In this document: in pieces, positions 50,886 to 60,418 of the stretch
How positions within the stretch are numbered: position 1 is the stretch's first letter
Layout: each line of letters opens with the position of its first letter
Assembly (NCBI GenBank): GCA_017397925.1
Contig: JAFQHO010000037.1
Coordinates: forward strand, 1-64,000
Direction: 5' to 3'
DNA: 64,000 nt
Origin: Ruminococcus sp.
GTDB taxonomy: Bacteria > Bacillota > Clostridia > Oscillospirales > Ruminococcaceae
Made by a program: the position numbers and the translations under genes
Notes under the pieces: model-generated
The model's database searches: none
Told to the model about the DNA's origin: nothing
The model's input: the letters and a program-made list of their open reading frames with translations, nothing else

Positions 50886-53522
50886 ATGGGACTTACGGAA
50901 AAGGAAGCCGCCGAAAGACTAAAAAAAGACGGCGAAAATGTACTTGAGGACAAGAAAAAGACATCGGCTGTAAAAATATTTGCAGGGCAGTTCAGAGATG
51001 TTATGGTTATGATTTTATTGTGTGCTACCGTTATTTCCGTCCTTCTGGGCGAGGTTACGGACGCAATAACCATTATACTCATCGTGCTGATTAACGCAAT
51101 TTTAGGCTTTATTCAGGAGTACCGCACGGAGCATACCCTTGAAGCCTTAAAGTCTATGACTGCCCCCACCGCCAAATGCTACCGTGACGGCAGACTGCGG
51201 CAGATTGAGGCTTCACAGCTTGTTGTGGGGGATGTTGTGGAGCTTGAAGCAGGTGACAGAGTGCCTGCGGACTGTGTTATTCTCTCCTGTACAGGATTTT
51301 ATACCGATGAAGCCGTACTTACGGGAGAATCTGAGCCTGCGGCGAAAAAAATAGGCTCTCCCGATGACGAGGATAACAGCATTAACAAAGAAAACATCGT
51401 CTACTGCGGTACATCTGCTGTCAAGGGCGTATGCCGCGGCAGGGTTATTGCAACGGCAAAAAATACGCAAATGGGTAAAATTTCGAAGCTGCTTGCGGAT
51501 ATTGACAACGAGCCTACCCCTCTGCAAAAACGTCTTGGGGAGCTTGGTAAAATAGTTGCAATTATCTGCCTTATTGTATGCGTTGCTGTTTTCGGAGCAG
51601 GAGTACTCCGCGGCGAGGATATCTTTGATATGCTTATGACCGGTATTACAATCGCCATTGCCGCAATTCCCGAGGGATTGCCTGCAACGGTTACAATTGC
51701 CCTTGCTCTTGCTGTTAACCGTATGATGAAGCATAAAGCCCTTGTGAATAAGCTTCACAGCGTTGAAACCCTTGGCTGTGCTTCTGTTATATGCTCCGAT
51801 AAAACAGGAACGATAACCGAAAATAAAATGACCGTTACTGAGCTTTCAACGGTTGATTCAGACTATTATTTCAGCGGCTCCGGATATAAAATCAGCGGTG
51901 AAATTACAAAGGGTGAGGATAATATTGCTGTCAATCCCAAAACTGAAAAGGCTCTTACGGAATCCCTCAAATGCGGCGTTATATGCTCCACAGCGGATAT
52001 TTTCACCGATAAGGCTGGTTTAAGCCGCCGTCGTGGTTCTCTCAAAGGAAAGGGAGAATGGAACGTTACAGGGGACCCTACAGAGGTTGCGCTCCTTGTG
52101 GCGGCTTCAAAAGGCGGCATAACAAAAGAGGTATTAGGAAAATATGCTGAAAAGCTTGATGAGCTGCCCTTTGACAGTGAAACGAGATTTATGGCTGTAT
52201 ACTGCCGTGAGGGCGGTACAAAGCGGATATATTTCAAGGGTGCTGAGGAGGTTATGCTGTCACGCTGCTCCCGATATCTTGACGATAATGGGAATACAGC
52301 GGCTTTAACTTCTGCTGTGAAAAACAGTATACATAAAAAAGTCCTTGAAATGTCCGATAAGGCTCTCAGAGTTCTTGTGCTTGCTTACTCAGAAAGCGAC
52401 GAATTTTCGCCCCATATGGGAAATCTTGTATTTCTCGGTGTGGCAGGTATGCTTGACCCTCCCCGTGAGGAGGCAAAGACTGCAATAAAGAAATGTGCAG
52501 CCGCTTCGGTTAAGACTGTAATGATAACAGGCGACCACAAAAATACAGCCGTTGCAATTGCAAAGAAGGCAGGACTGCTGAAAAACGGAAAAGCTGCTAC
52601 AGGTGCTGAGCTTGACGCAATGAGCGATGAGGAGCTTGACCGCAGAATAGGGGAGTATACTGTTTTTGCCCGTGTTGAGCCTGCTCACAAGCTGCGTATT
52701 GTGCGGAGCTTCAAGCGTAAAGGCGAAATCGTCACAATGACAGGTGACGGTGTAAACGATGCTCCTGCCATTAAAGAAGCTGATGTGGGCGTAGCTATGG
52801 GTATAACAGGTACTGACGTTACAAAGCAGGCGGCAGATGTTATTCTCCTTGATGATAATCTTGCAACCCTTGTGAATGCCGTTGAACAGGGACGGTGCGT
52901 TTATGCCAATATACGCAAGTTTGTGCGGTATCTGCTCTCCTGCAACATTGGTGAAGTGCTGACGATGTTTCTCGGTATTATTATGGGAATGCCTGTGGTA
53001 CTTCTCCCGGTGCAGATACTCCTTGTAAATCTTGTAACTGACGGGCTTCCTGCCATAGCGTTAGGACTTGAACCTCCTGAAAAGGACATTATGAGCCGTC
53101 CGCCGAGAAAATCCACTGAGGGATTTTTTGCAGGGGGACTTATGTGGAAAATCGTTATAAGAGGCATACTCATAGGTCTATCAACTCTTGCCTCTTTCAC
53201 TTCTGTAATGCATATGGGCGGCAGTCTTGAAGCCTGCCGTACAGCGGCACTTATAACCCTTGTAGCGTCACAGCTTATTCACGTTTTCGAGTGTAAAAGC
53301 GAAAGAGGAGGTATCTTTTCGATTAACCTTTTCAGCAATATAAAGCTGATACTTGCTGTTTTGGTTTCTGCGGCGGCACTTGTTGCAGCTGTTATGATTA
53401 CGCCTTTGCAGGGAATTTTTGCAACAGTTCCCCTCACAAACGAGCAGCTTTTTGCAGCTCTTGGATTTAGTGTGGTTATTCCCTTTGTCAGTGGGATTTT
53501 TGGCGGTAAAAAAGCCAAATGA
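50886..53522 (+). CDS. P-type (calcium-type, P2) cation ATPase
   Basis: An 878-residue ion pump: actuator LTGESEPAAKK, phosphorylation site SDKTGTITENKMTV, nucleotide-binding KGAEEVML, hinge MTGDGVNDAPAIKEADVGVAMG, and 8-10 membrane helices. PEGLPATVTIALA in helix 4 and NLVTDGLPAIALGLEPPE in helix 6 are the pattern of calcium/SERCA-like P2A pumps. It exports calcium (possibly manganese). The ribosome-binding site lies in a hairpin. It ends against a bidirectional terminator. Confidence 0.94.
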   Translation: MGLTEKEAAERLKKDGENVLEDKKKTSAVKIFAGQFRDVMVMILLCATVISVLLGEVTDAITIILIVLINAILGFIQEYRTEHTLEALKSMTAPTAKCYRDGRLRQIEASQLVVGDVVELEAGDRVPADCVILSCTGFYTDEAVLTGESEPAAKKIGSPDDEDNSINKENIVYCGTSAVKGVCRGRVIATAKNTQMGKISKLLADIDNEPTPLQKRLGELGKIVAIICLIVCVAVFGAGVLRGEDIFDMLMTGITIAIAAIPEGLPATVTIALALAVNRMMKHKALVNKLHSVETLGCASVICSDKTGTITENKMTVTELSTVDSDYYFSGSGYKISGEITKGEDNIAVNPKTEKALTESLKCGVICSTADIFTDKAGLSRRRGSLKGKGEWNVTGDPTEVALLVAASKGGITKEVLGKYAEKLDELPFDSETRFMAVYCREGGTKRIYFKGAEEVMLSRCSRYLDDNGNTAALTSAVKNSIHKKVLEMSDKALRVLVLAYSESDEFSPHMGNLVFLGVAGMLDPPREEAKTAIKKCAAASVKTVMITGDHKNTAVAIAKKAGLLKNGKAATGAELDAMSDEELDRRIGEYTVFARVEPAHKLRIVRSFKRKGEIVTMTGDGVNDAPAIKEADVGVAMGITGTDVTKQAADVILLDDNLATLVNAVEQGRCVYANIRKFVRYLLSCNIGEVLTMFLGIIMGMPVVLLPVQILLVNLVTDGLPAIALGLEPPEKDIMSRPPRKSTEGFFAGGLMWKIVIRGILIGLSTLASFTSVMHMGGSLEACRTAALITLVASQLIHVFECKSERGGIFSINLFSNIKLILAVLVSAAALVAAVMITPLQGIFATVPLTNEQLFAALGFSVVIPFVSGIFGGKKAK

Positions 53523-53528
53523 TAAAAC

Positions 53529-53554
53529 AAAGGGTACCGAATCCGGTACCCTTT
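53529..53554. terminator. Bidirectional terminator between ATPase and flotillin genes
   Basis: AAAGGGTACCG/CGGTACCCTTT, a perfect 11-bp stem with a 4-base loop. Confidence 0.85.
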
Positions 53555-53562
53555 AATACTAA

Positions 53563-55119
53563 TTATTCGATTGTTGTGTCTGTTTCGTCTGTTGTGTAGT
53601 CTGTGTATTCCGAACGGTCAATGATGTAATCTCCGGGAGCTACTTCCTCGTAAGGATTAGCTGATGTTTCAGCTTCTTTTTCAGCAGCTGCAGGAGTTTC
53701 TGCCTGTGCAGATGCAATTCTTCCGCCTAAGAAGCCTGAAAGGATAGACTTGATATCTACGCCTGTAGCCTCTGTAAGACCGTCTGTGATTTTTACTGTG
53801 GAATTGATGATGTCCCCTACAAGACGGCTGGAATTGCCCTCACCGTACATTGTAATCTTATCAACATTTTCAAGAGGAGCAGCAGCATTGCGTACAACTT
53901 CGGGGAGTGCCTTGAAGTACATTTCGAGTACAGCAGCTTCGCCGTACTTCTTCATAGCCTCAGCCTTAGCGTTGATACCCTCAGCCTCGGCAAGACCCTT
54001 AGCTCTGATAGCGTCAGCCTCAGCCTGACCTACGGCAGCAATACCTTCAGCTTCCTGCATTCTTGCAAACTTCTGAGCTTCAGCCTCAGCCTTCTGAGCC
54101 TCAGCCTCCTGCTCGCGCTGGAAACGATCAGCCTCAGCTTCTTTCTTCAGCTGGTAAAGCTTAGCGTCAGCTTCCTGCTGTGCCTTATAGCGCTCAGCCT
54201 CAGCCTTTTTCTTGATTTCAGCATCGAGAGATTTTTCCTTAACCTCTGCTTCTTTAGTTTTAAGCTCAACATCCTTTTCAGATGCAGCGATGTTAGCGTT
54301 AGCCTTTGTGATTTCGATTGTCTTACGCTGTTCTTCCTTCTGGATTTCGTAAGCAGCATCGGCAATAGCCATCTGTGTATCTGATTCTTTTTTCAGTTCA
54401 GCCTGACGGATAGCAAGTTCGTTATTCTTCTTTGCGATTTCAGTTTCAGCAAGAACCTTAGCATCGTTAGCTTCTTTCTTAGCCTGTGCCTTTGCAATTT
54501 CGATTTCCTTTTCAGATTCAGCCCGTGCAATAGCCGCCTTCTTCTGAATCTTTGTGGTGTTGTCAATACCGAGGTTTTCGATAAGGTTCTGGTCGTCTGT
54601 AAAGTTCTGTACGTTGAATGAAACGATTTCAAGACCCATTCTGTTAAGGTCGGGAGCCGCATTCTCCTGTACCTTTTCAGCAAATGCCTTACGGTCGTTT
54701 ACCATTGCTTCGAGGGACATCTGACCAACGATTTCACGCATATTACCTTCGAGAACCTCACGGGCAACCTTTGCAACATATATAGGTTCCTTATTGAGGA
54801 AGTTCTCTGCAGCAAGCTTGATAAGCAGCGGATCACTGCTGACTTTAACGTTTACGTTAGCGTCAACGTTGATGTTGATGTAATCAGCGGTGGGAACTGC
54901 ACTTGAAGTCTTTACGTCAACGGCGATGAGCTGGAGTTTCAGCTTATCCACACGCTCAAAGAAAGGAATTCTGATGCTTGCCTTTCCGATGATGATTTTC
55001 TTTCTCAGACCTGAGATGATGTAGGCTGTATCGGGCGGAGCCTTGATGTAACCCATTGATACTATAATAATCAACAGGATTATGACGATTCCTCCGATAA
55101 TGAGTGCCATTTTGTCCAT
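53563..55119 (-). CDS. Flotillin-like SPFH protein
   Basis: A 518-residue membrane-associated protein: N-terminal hydrophobic anchor (about 3-24), SPFH domain (about 30-200, GKASIRIPFFERVDKLKLQLIAVDVKT), a long Ala/Glu/Lys coiled coil (about 205-395) and a C-terminal region with an acidic end. Flotillins organise membrane microdomains with signalling and transport proteins. I chose the ATG at 55119 with TGGAGGA upstream; an ATG at 55140 overlaps that site. Monocistronic, with its own promoter. Confidence 0.93.
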   Translation of the reverse strand: MDKMALIIGGIVIILLIIIVSMGYIKAPPDTAYIISGLRKKIIIGKASIRIPFFERVDKLKLQLIAVDVKTSSAVPTADYININVDANVNVKVSSDPLLIKLAAENFLNKEPIYVAKVAREVLEGNMREIVGQMSLEAMVNDRKAFAEKVQENAAPDLNRMGLEIVSFNVQNFTDDQNLIENLGIDNTTKIQKKAAIARAESEKEIEIAKAQAKKEANDAKVLAETEIAKKNNELAIRQAELKKESDTQMAIADAAYEIQKEEQRKTIEITKANANIAASEKDVELKTKEAEVKEKSLDAEIKKKAEAERYKAQQEADAKLYQLKKEAEADRFQREQEAEAQKAEAEAQKFARMQEAEGIAAVGQAEADAIRAKGLAEAEGINAKAEAMKKYGEAAVLEMYFKALPEVVRNAAAPLENVDKITMYGEGNSSRLVGDIINSTVKITDGLTEATGVDIKSILSGFLGGRIASAQAETPAAAEKEAETSANPYEEVAPGDYIIDRSEYTDYTTDETDTTIE

Positions 55120-55197
55120 AGTGTTAATCCTCCATATCATAAATCATTTTTGCAGCTTGCGGATGCTGCATACGTTGTGCTTTACAACGTTGTATTT

Positions 55198-55226
55198 ATT
55201 ATACTACATTTTTCCTTAAATGTCAA
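55198..55226 (-). promoter_or_regulatory. Promoter of the flotillin gene
   Basis: Minus-strand TTGACA (55226-55221) and TATAAT (55203-55198), 17 bp apart. The ~75-base leader holds two small hairpins. Confidence 0.9.
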
Positions 55227-55292
55227 GAGATGATGCAAAAAATTTGTTAATAATAGGTAAAATTTATTTGTCTTTAATGATGTTTATTCCCC

Positions 55293-55321
55293 TTGACTTT
55301 TTTCGACTAATGTGATAAAAT
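55293..55321 (+). promoter_or_regulatory. Promoter of the VWA operon
   Basis: TTGACT (55293-55298), 17 bp, TAAAAT (55316-55321) with extended -10 TGA; divergent from the flotillin promoter. Confidence 0.75.
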
Positions 55322-55351
55322 AATATTATATTTATTTGAGGGGTTGATTGG

Positions 55352-56008
55352 ATGAATACACAAAAGCTGCCGTTGCTTATTGGTTTTAATCTGATACTTG
55401 CTGCTGTGGATGTTATACTTTTATCACGAGGAATTACATCTTTAAGCAGTGTGGTAAGAATTATAATTATTATCGCAAGCGTGGTTATTTTCCTTGCAGG
55501 TAACTATTTTATACTGTCTGTGGCATATAAAAAGCCTGTGGTAAAGGACAGGGAAAATGCTGATTATGATGATTTTGAAGAAGCTTTCAAGGGCTGGAAG
55601 GGTATGAATACACCCTATAACAGACAGATTGACAAAGCCCTCAGACAGCTTAATCAGTTCAACACAAGAAGGGAAAAGCTTAAGGCACTTTCTGAGGATA
55701 GTACGTTTGATGCGGCAATTGATGAGGTTCAGGCACATATGTTCAGCAACTTCAACCGTATTATCAACAGACTTCTGATTTTTGACAAAAATGACAACAA
55801 TGATATAAACAGAAACGGAAATTATATAAATAAGCTTCTCATGACAAATGAGCAGTATCTTGATGTATTCCGTAAGTTTATTGATGAAATATCTTTGATT
55901 GGCGATTCCTCAGACGGCAGCAAAACTCTCAGCTTACAGACTATTACTGAGTCATTGAGAGAAATCCGCACAAACGGGGAAGCTGATAAATTTGATGATA
56001 TAGGCTGA
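55352..56008 (+). CDS. Unknown membrane protein upstream of the VWA fusion
   Basis: A 218-residue protein with two N-terminal membrane helices (about 8-27 and 33-57) and a cytoplasmic helical domain (about 70-210), probably coiled coil (IDKALRQLNQFNTRREKLKALSED). Gly and Pro are sparse in this part. No family is recognised. GAGGGG precedes the ATG. It is 26 bp ahead of the VWA gene, and the pair faces away from the flotillin gene, so a membrane complex is plausible. Confidence 0.7.
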   Translation: MNTQKLPLLIGFNLILAAVDVILLSRGITSLSSVVRIIIIIASVVIFLAGNYFILSVAYKKPVVKDRENADYDDFEEAFKGWKGMNTPYNRQIDKALRQLNQFNTRREKLKALSEDSTFDAAIDEVQAHMFSNFNRIINRLLIFDKNDNNDINRNGNYINKLLMTNEQYLDVFRKFIDEISLIGDSSDGSKTLSLQTITESLREIRTNGEADKFDDIG

Positions 56009-56034
56009 TAAGCCGCGAAAGGGTAGGGATTTTT

Positions 56035-57723
56035 ATGAACGAAAACAAAAAGAAAATTGCAGGTACTATGGCACTTATGGCGGTACTTGTGTCCGGTGTT
56101 GTAGGCGGAGGTATTTTTCTTACAAAAAACATCGGCAAAAGTGCAAGGGAAATTTCAAAGGAAGAAGCTATGGAGGACTTGCCTAAGCTTCTGAAAAAAA
56201 TCAATGTTACCGAGGTTGCGGCAAGAAAAGCACAGGTACAGATTGGTACTTCTTCTCTTATCGATGAATTGCCCGATATATCTAAATATCCTCTCAGTGT
56301 AGACGGAAACGGTGATATTGATATTGAAATTTTCTCATCTACTGAAAAATCAAGCAAGGGCACAGACGGCTGGCTCAATGAGGTTGCAGAAAACTTCAAT
56401 AGTGAATATTTTGAAATTGACGGCTATAGAGTATCTGTTTCAGTTCGTCCTGTGGCATCGGGACTTTCTGTTGATTATATCAAATCAGGAAAGTATGTCC
56501 CCGAGGTATTCACTCCCTCAAATGAGCTGTGGGGTGATATGATTGAGGCAGAGGGTGTTGATATTAAACTTGTTGATGAGAGTATAGTAAGCAACACGGC
56601 AGGTATTCTTGTTGATAAAGATACTTTTTCTGAAATTGAGTCAAAATATGGTTCTGTTTCAATCAATACAGTAATTCAGGCAACTATTGACGGCGAAATA
56701 GCTATGGGATATACTAACCCTTACGCTTCTTCAACCGGACTTAATTTCCTTGTGTCTGCCCTCAATTGCTTTGATAATACAGATATTCTCAGTACAAAGG
56801 CTGTTGAGTCATTTGTTGATTTCCAGGCAAATGTTCCATTTGTGGCTTATACAACCCTCCAGATGAGAGAGGCTGCCGAATCAGGTGCCCTTGACGCGTT
56901 TATTATGGAAAATCAGACGGTATACAATGACCCGTCACTTAAAAACTATAAGTTTATTCCTTTCGGTGTAAAGCATAACAATCCTGTGTATGCCCTTGGT
57001 GACCTTACTCCTGCACAGGAGGAAGTTCTTGATATGTTTGTGGATTACTGTAAAAACGGTGAATCACAGAAGCTTGCTGATAAGTACGGATTTAATCAGA
57101 TAAAGGATTATAAGTCTGATATTCCTGAAATTCCAGGCACATCTCTTATTTCCGCACAGAAACTGTGGAAAGAGGAAAAGGACGCTGGCAGACCTGTTGT
57201 GGCTGTATTCGTTGCTGATACTTCGGGAAGTATGGACGGTGAGCCTATTGCACAGCTGAAACGTTCACTTATAAACGCTTCGCAGTATATCGGAGAGGAT
57301 AACAGTATCGGTCTTGTTACATATAACAATGACGTTCAGATAAATCTTCCCATTGGCAAGTTTGACATTAACCATCGCGCATATTTCACAGGTGCCGTTG
57401 AGGACATATCTCCCTTTGGCAGTACAGCAACTTTTGACGGTGTCGCTGTTGCCGCTGATATGCTTATAAAGGCACGTGAAGCAAATCCCGATGCTAAGAT
57501 AATGATGTTTGTTCTCAGTGACGGTGAAACAAATGTGGGATGTTCTCTTAAGGATATTTCCGGTATAATCCAGGCGCTTGAAATACCAATATATACTATC
57601 GGTTACAATGCAAATCTCGATGAGCTTGGCAAGCTTTCAGCTATAAACGAGGCCGCAAGCGTAAATGCCGATTCTGATGACGTTGTATATGCTCTGAAAA
57701 ACCTCTTTAATGCACAGGTATAA
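56035..57723 (+). CDS. Solute-binding-like domain fused to VWA domain
   Basis: A 562-residue protein: N-terminal membrane anchor (about 8-30), a linker, a type II solute-binding-like domain (about 95-365; IEIFSSTEKSSKGTDGWLNEVAENFN, then EVFTPSNELWGD, and AMGYTNPYASSTGLNFL, as in molybdate/phosphate-type binders), and a von Willebrand A domain (about 385-560). The metal site is complete: DTSGS near residue 394, a Thr in STATFDG, and LSDGET. It probably binds a ligand or partner protein outside the cell through magnesium. Co-transcribed with the preceding gene; ends at a terminator. Confidence 0.87.
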   Translation: MNENKKKIAGTMALMAVLVSGVVGGGIFLTKNIGKSAREISKEEAMEDLPKLLKKINVTEVAARKAQVQIGTSSLIDELPDISKYPLSVDGNGDIDIEIFSSTEKSSKGTDGWLNEVAENFNSEYFEIDGYRVSVSVRPVASGLSVDYIKSGKYVPEVFTPSNELWGDMIEAEGVDIKLVDESIVSNTAGILVDKDTFSEIESKYGSVSINTVIQATIDGEIAMGYTNPYASSTGLNFLVSALNCFDNTDILSTKAVESFVDFQANVPFVAYTTLQMREAAESGALDAFIMENQTVYNDPSLKNYKFIPFGVKHNNPVYALGDLTPAQEEVLDMFVDYCKNGESQKLADKYGFNQIKDYKSDIPEIPGTSLISAQKLWKEEKDAGRPVVAVFVADTSGSMDGEPIAQLKRSLINASQYIGEDNSIGLVTYNNDVQINLPIGKFDINHRAYFTGAVEDISPFGSTATFDGVAVAADMLIKAREANPDAKIMMFVLSDGETNVGCSLKDISGIIQALEIPIYTIGYNANLDELGKLSAINEAASVNADSDDVVYALKNLFNAQV

Positions 57724-57730
57724 TTATCAG

Positions 57731-57762
57731 CCGCACAGTTCATTATGAACTGTGCGGTTTTG
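57731..57762 (+). terminator. Terminator of the VWA operon
   Basis: CCGCACAGTTCAT/ATGAACTGTGCGG, a 13-bp perfect stem, then TTTT. Confidence 0.92.
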
Positions 57763-57856
57763 TCGTTTAGACAAGGGGAATGTATTTTCCTGACACTGAA
57801 ACGGTATATTTTTCACTGAAATATCCTATGCGACATAAATCGCCCTAAAATAGTGT

Positions 57857-57862
57857 TATAAT
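57857..57862 (+). promoter_or_regulatory. -10 box before the spoIIE gene
   Basis: TATAAT, 34 bp before the start codon. The matching -35 position (CATAAA) is poor, which suits a promoter needing an activator. Confidence 0.5.
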
Positions 57863-57896
57863 CAGAATATCACTGATAAAACGGGGGACGATAAAG

Positions 57897-60080
57897 ATGA
57901 AAAAAATAACGGATGGAAAAATTTTCGGAAAGGCAGTGGGAATGCTCCTGTCTTTTGGCGGAGGTTTTATGCTTTCGGGGACAACCATAGCAGGTGTGGC
58001 TTCTTTTGCGGATATATCCCTTGCAGGAGCGGTTAGCCTGCCATATACCGCGGCAGCTTTTGCGGGAGCTGTAGTGAGATGTGTGTTGACTGATTCTGTT
58101 GGAAAATGCATTGTAAAGCTTGCTGCAATGGCTGTTATACTCACTGCGAAAATGTTTTCGCGGATTTTCAGTCAGCCTGTAGGCTGCGGAGCTGTAACTG
58201 CTGCTGCTATCATACTATCGGGGTGCGGTATATCAGCACTTATCGGAGAATTTCCCGAAAAGCTTCTTTTTTATGGCTTGTACGGTGTTATATCGGGTTT
58301 TACAGCCTATTCCGCGGCAGCTCTTTATGATAACCTTTCAGCTGGAAAATCTCTTGAAATTTATGGAAAAAGCGGCTATATGACGGGAGTGGTGTATATA
58401 GTTGCGGCTGCCTCAATTTGCTCTGCAGAGCTGCCTTTTATAAATATCGGACTTGCTCTTATATCTGTTATAACTGCGGCAGGCGCCTATATATATGGAG
58501 GATTTGGCGGCGTTATTTGCGGCGCATTGGGGGCAAGCGGAGCTTTTCTTGCCTCAGCAGAAATCGGTACAGCGGCGGCTATTCTTCCGACCGCAGGACT
58601 TGTTACAGGTTTTATTGGCAGAGAAAAGCTGTTGCTGTCTACAGTATTTTATACCTTTTCCTGCCTCTTGTTAAGTTTGCTTATGGCGGATTCCTATAAT
58701 TTTGGTTATACAGTCAGCATTCTCAGCGGCGGAGGTGTCTTTCTTGCTGCTGCTCCTTATTTCAAGGAAAAACGATTTGTTATGCCCATCGGTAAAAAAG
58801 AAAATTCGGCAGACGTTAAAGTTGAAAAAAATGCTTTTCTTTCTGATGTTATTGAGGCTGTCAGATGTGATTCAGGGAAGATTTCAGCGGCTCTTATTGC
58901 GTCACAGCGGAAAAACAGCGTAAAAGAGGAGTACAGCAATAAAGTCTGTGATGTATGTTACCGCAGGGGTGTATGTGGGTGCGGTCAGCTTGAAACGTCA
59001 GGTGAGCTTATACCTGTCTTACCCGATGACTGCGTCCGCAGAAAAGAGGCTTCCGATGAATTTGAAAGGCTTTACAAGCTTCGTACAGCACATCATATTA
59101 TGGAACTGCGTTTTTCAGGAGAAAGACGTTTTCTTTCGGAGCAATTCAGAATTATATCGGATATTATACGTGATATGGGAGAAAGTAATGATATAAGCTA
59201 TTCCTCGGCAATGGGACAGCGGATAGAAAACGCCCTGAAAAATCACGAAATAAAGTATCTTCGTGTTATGGCGGGCTATACACCTTCCAAAAGGCTTACA
59301 GCAGAAATATTTTTCAGCTCGGGAGAAATTGCGGAATCTGCTGAAAGAATCTGCGGTATATTGTCAGATGCGCTTGGTATAAGACTGATTTCCTCAGCCT
59401 CTGTAAGCTCTGTGAATGAGCTGAAATTAGGCTTATATCAGCCACCTGTATATGAACTTGAAATCCATTCAGCTGCTAAATGTGCCGCAGGTTGTGAAAT
59501 AAGCGGCGATAGCTCGTCTGTATTCGCAGACAGCAGCGGAGTACAGTATGTGGTACTTTCCGACGGTATGGGCAGCGGAAAAAATGCCGCTGTGGACTCT
59601 CATATGGTAATTGGTATGTTCCGCAGGCTTGTATGCGGCGGAATGAAGCCTGAATCGGCGGTAAGAGTGGTTAATTCCGTTATGGTGACGAAATCCCGTG
59701 AGGAATCATTTGCAACTCTTGACGCGGCAATTATAGACCTTGACAGCTGCACTATGACTTCCGTGAAATCGGGGGCAGCTCCTACGATTATCCGCAGGGG
59801 AAACGACGTGATAAAGCTTTCTTCTCCTGTCTTTCCAATCGGAATTGTGGAGGAAGCAGAGCTTTTCGTTTCCGAACAGAAGCTTGATGAAGGCGATATA
59901 ATTATTATGTTCTCCGACGGTATAACAGAAAATGCCTATCTTTTTATAAAAGAGCTTCTTCTCGGGGGAGGGGAGATAAGTGAAATAGTCAGAGAGATTG
60001 CTGTTAAGGCGGAGGTTTTCAATCCATCTGTCCGTTCCGACGATGTAACTGTTATCGGAATGAAAATTGTGAAGAAATAA
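57897..60080 (+). CDS. spoIIE: SpoIIE-type membrane serine phosphatase
   Basis: A 727-residue protein: about ten N-terminal membrane helices (about 10-285), a central cytoplasmic region, and a C-terminal PP2C-like phosphatase. The phosphatase shows VVLSDGMGSGKNAA (metal-binding Asp), ATLDAAIIDLDSCTMTSVKSGAAP, IIIMFSDGITENA and SDDVTVIG. Length and order match SpoIIE of endospore formers, which dephosphorylates SpoIIAA to release sigma-F at the septum. The middle region has a Cys-rich stretch (CDVCYRRGVCGCGQ). Monocistronic; GGGGGA lies before the ATG. Confidence 0.88.
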   Translation: MKKITDGKIFGKAVGMLLSFGGGFMLSGTTIAGVASFADISLAGAVSLPYTAAAFAGAVVRCVLTDSVGKCIVKLAAMAVILTAKMFSRIFSQPVGCGAVTAAAIILSGCGISALIGEFPEKLLFYGLYGVISGFTAYSAAALYDNLSAGKSLEIYGKSGYMTGVVYIVAAASICSAELPFINIGLALISVITAAGAYIYGGFGGVICGALGASGAFLASAEIGTAAAILPTAGLVTGFIGREKLLLSTVFYTFSCLLLSLLMADSYNFGYTVSILSGGGVFLAAAPYFKEKRFVMPIGKKENSADVKVEKNAFLSDVIEAVRCDSGKISAALIASQRKNSVKEEYSNKVCDVCYRRGVCGCGQLETSGELIPVLPDDCVRRKEASDEFERLYKLRTAHHIMELRFSGERRFLSEQFRIISDIIRDMGESNDISYSSAMGQRIENALKNHEIKYLRVMAGYTPSKRLTAEIFFSSGEIAESAERICGILSDALGIRLISSASVSSVNELKLGLYQPPVYELEIHSAAKCAAGCEISGDSSSVFADSSGVQYVVLSDGMGSGKNAAVDSHMVIGMFRRLVCGGMKPESAVRVVNSVMVTKSREESFATLDAAIIDLDSCTMTSVKSGAAPTIIRRGNDVIKLSSPVFPIGIVEEAELFVSEQKLDEGDIIIMFSDGITENAYLFIKELLLGGGEISEIVREIAVKAEVFNPSVRSDDVTVIGMKIVKK

Positions 60081-60418
60081 TATGAACGACATTTGTTTTA
60101 TTGTGTTGCATAATAGGTATTATTAACAAATCTTAACAGGATACAGAATATTGACATTTGACAGCAAACAATTTAACTGTAAATAACTTAAAAGTATGGC
60201 AAAATGCACAGAAAACACTACAAATATTTATACTATTATCTGAATTATTGTGCAAATTTGCAAAAAAACTTGATAATTTGCATATTTTCTGATATAATAT
60301 TTATGGGTTTAAACTGTACCTTTATGTCTTTTGCAGTTACTTATTTGCAGTTTGCCCGAAATCGATATTATTTGAAGTTTTTGGATTAATATCGGTCATT
60401 AGCAAAGGGGGCTGAATT
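60081..60418. other. Non-coding gap between spoIIE and glgB
   Basis: 338 bp, very AT-rich. Apart from the glgB promoter at 60270-60298, I see no gene, tRNA or clear terminator. The glgB leader from about 60305 to 60418 has no convincing riboswitch. Confidence 0.6.
60270..60298 (+). promoter_or_regulatory. Promoter of the glg operon
   Basis: TTGATA (60270-60275), 17 bp, TATAAT (60293-60298), with TGA before the -10 box. Confidence 0.85.

Noticed and set aside
57756-57775. Possible Spo0A box (TTTTGTCGTTT) upstream of spoIIE
   Set aside because: It overlaps the T-tract of the previous terminator, matches the consensus only in part and lies about 100 bp from the -10 box.
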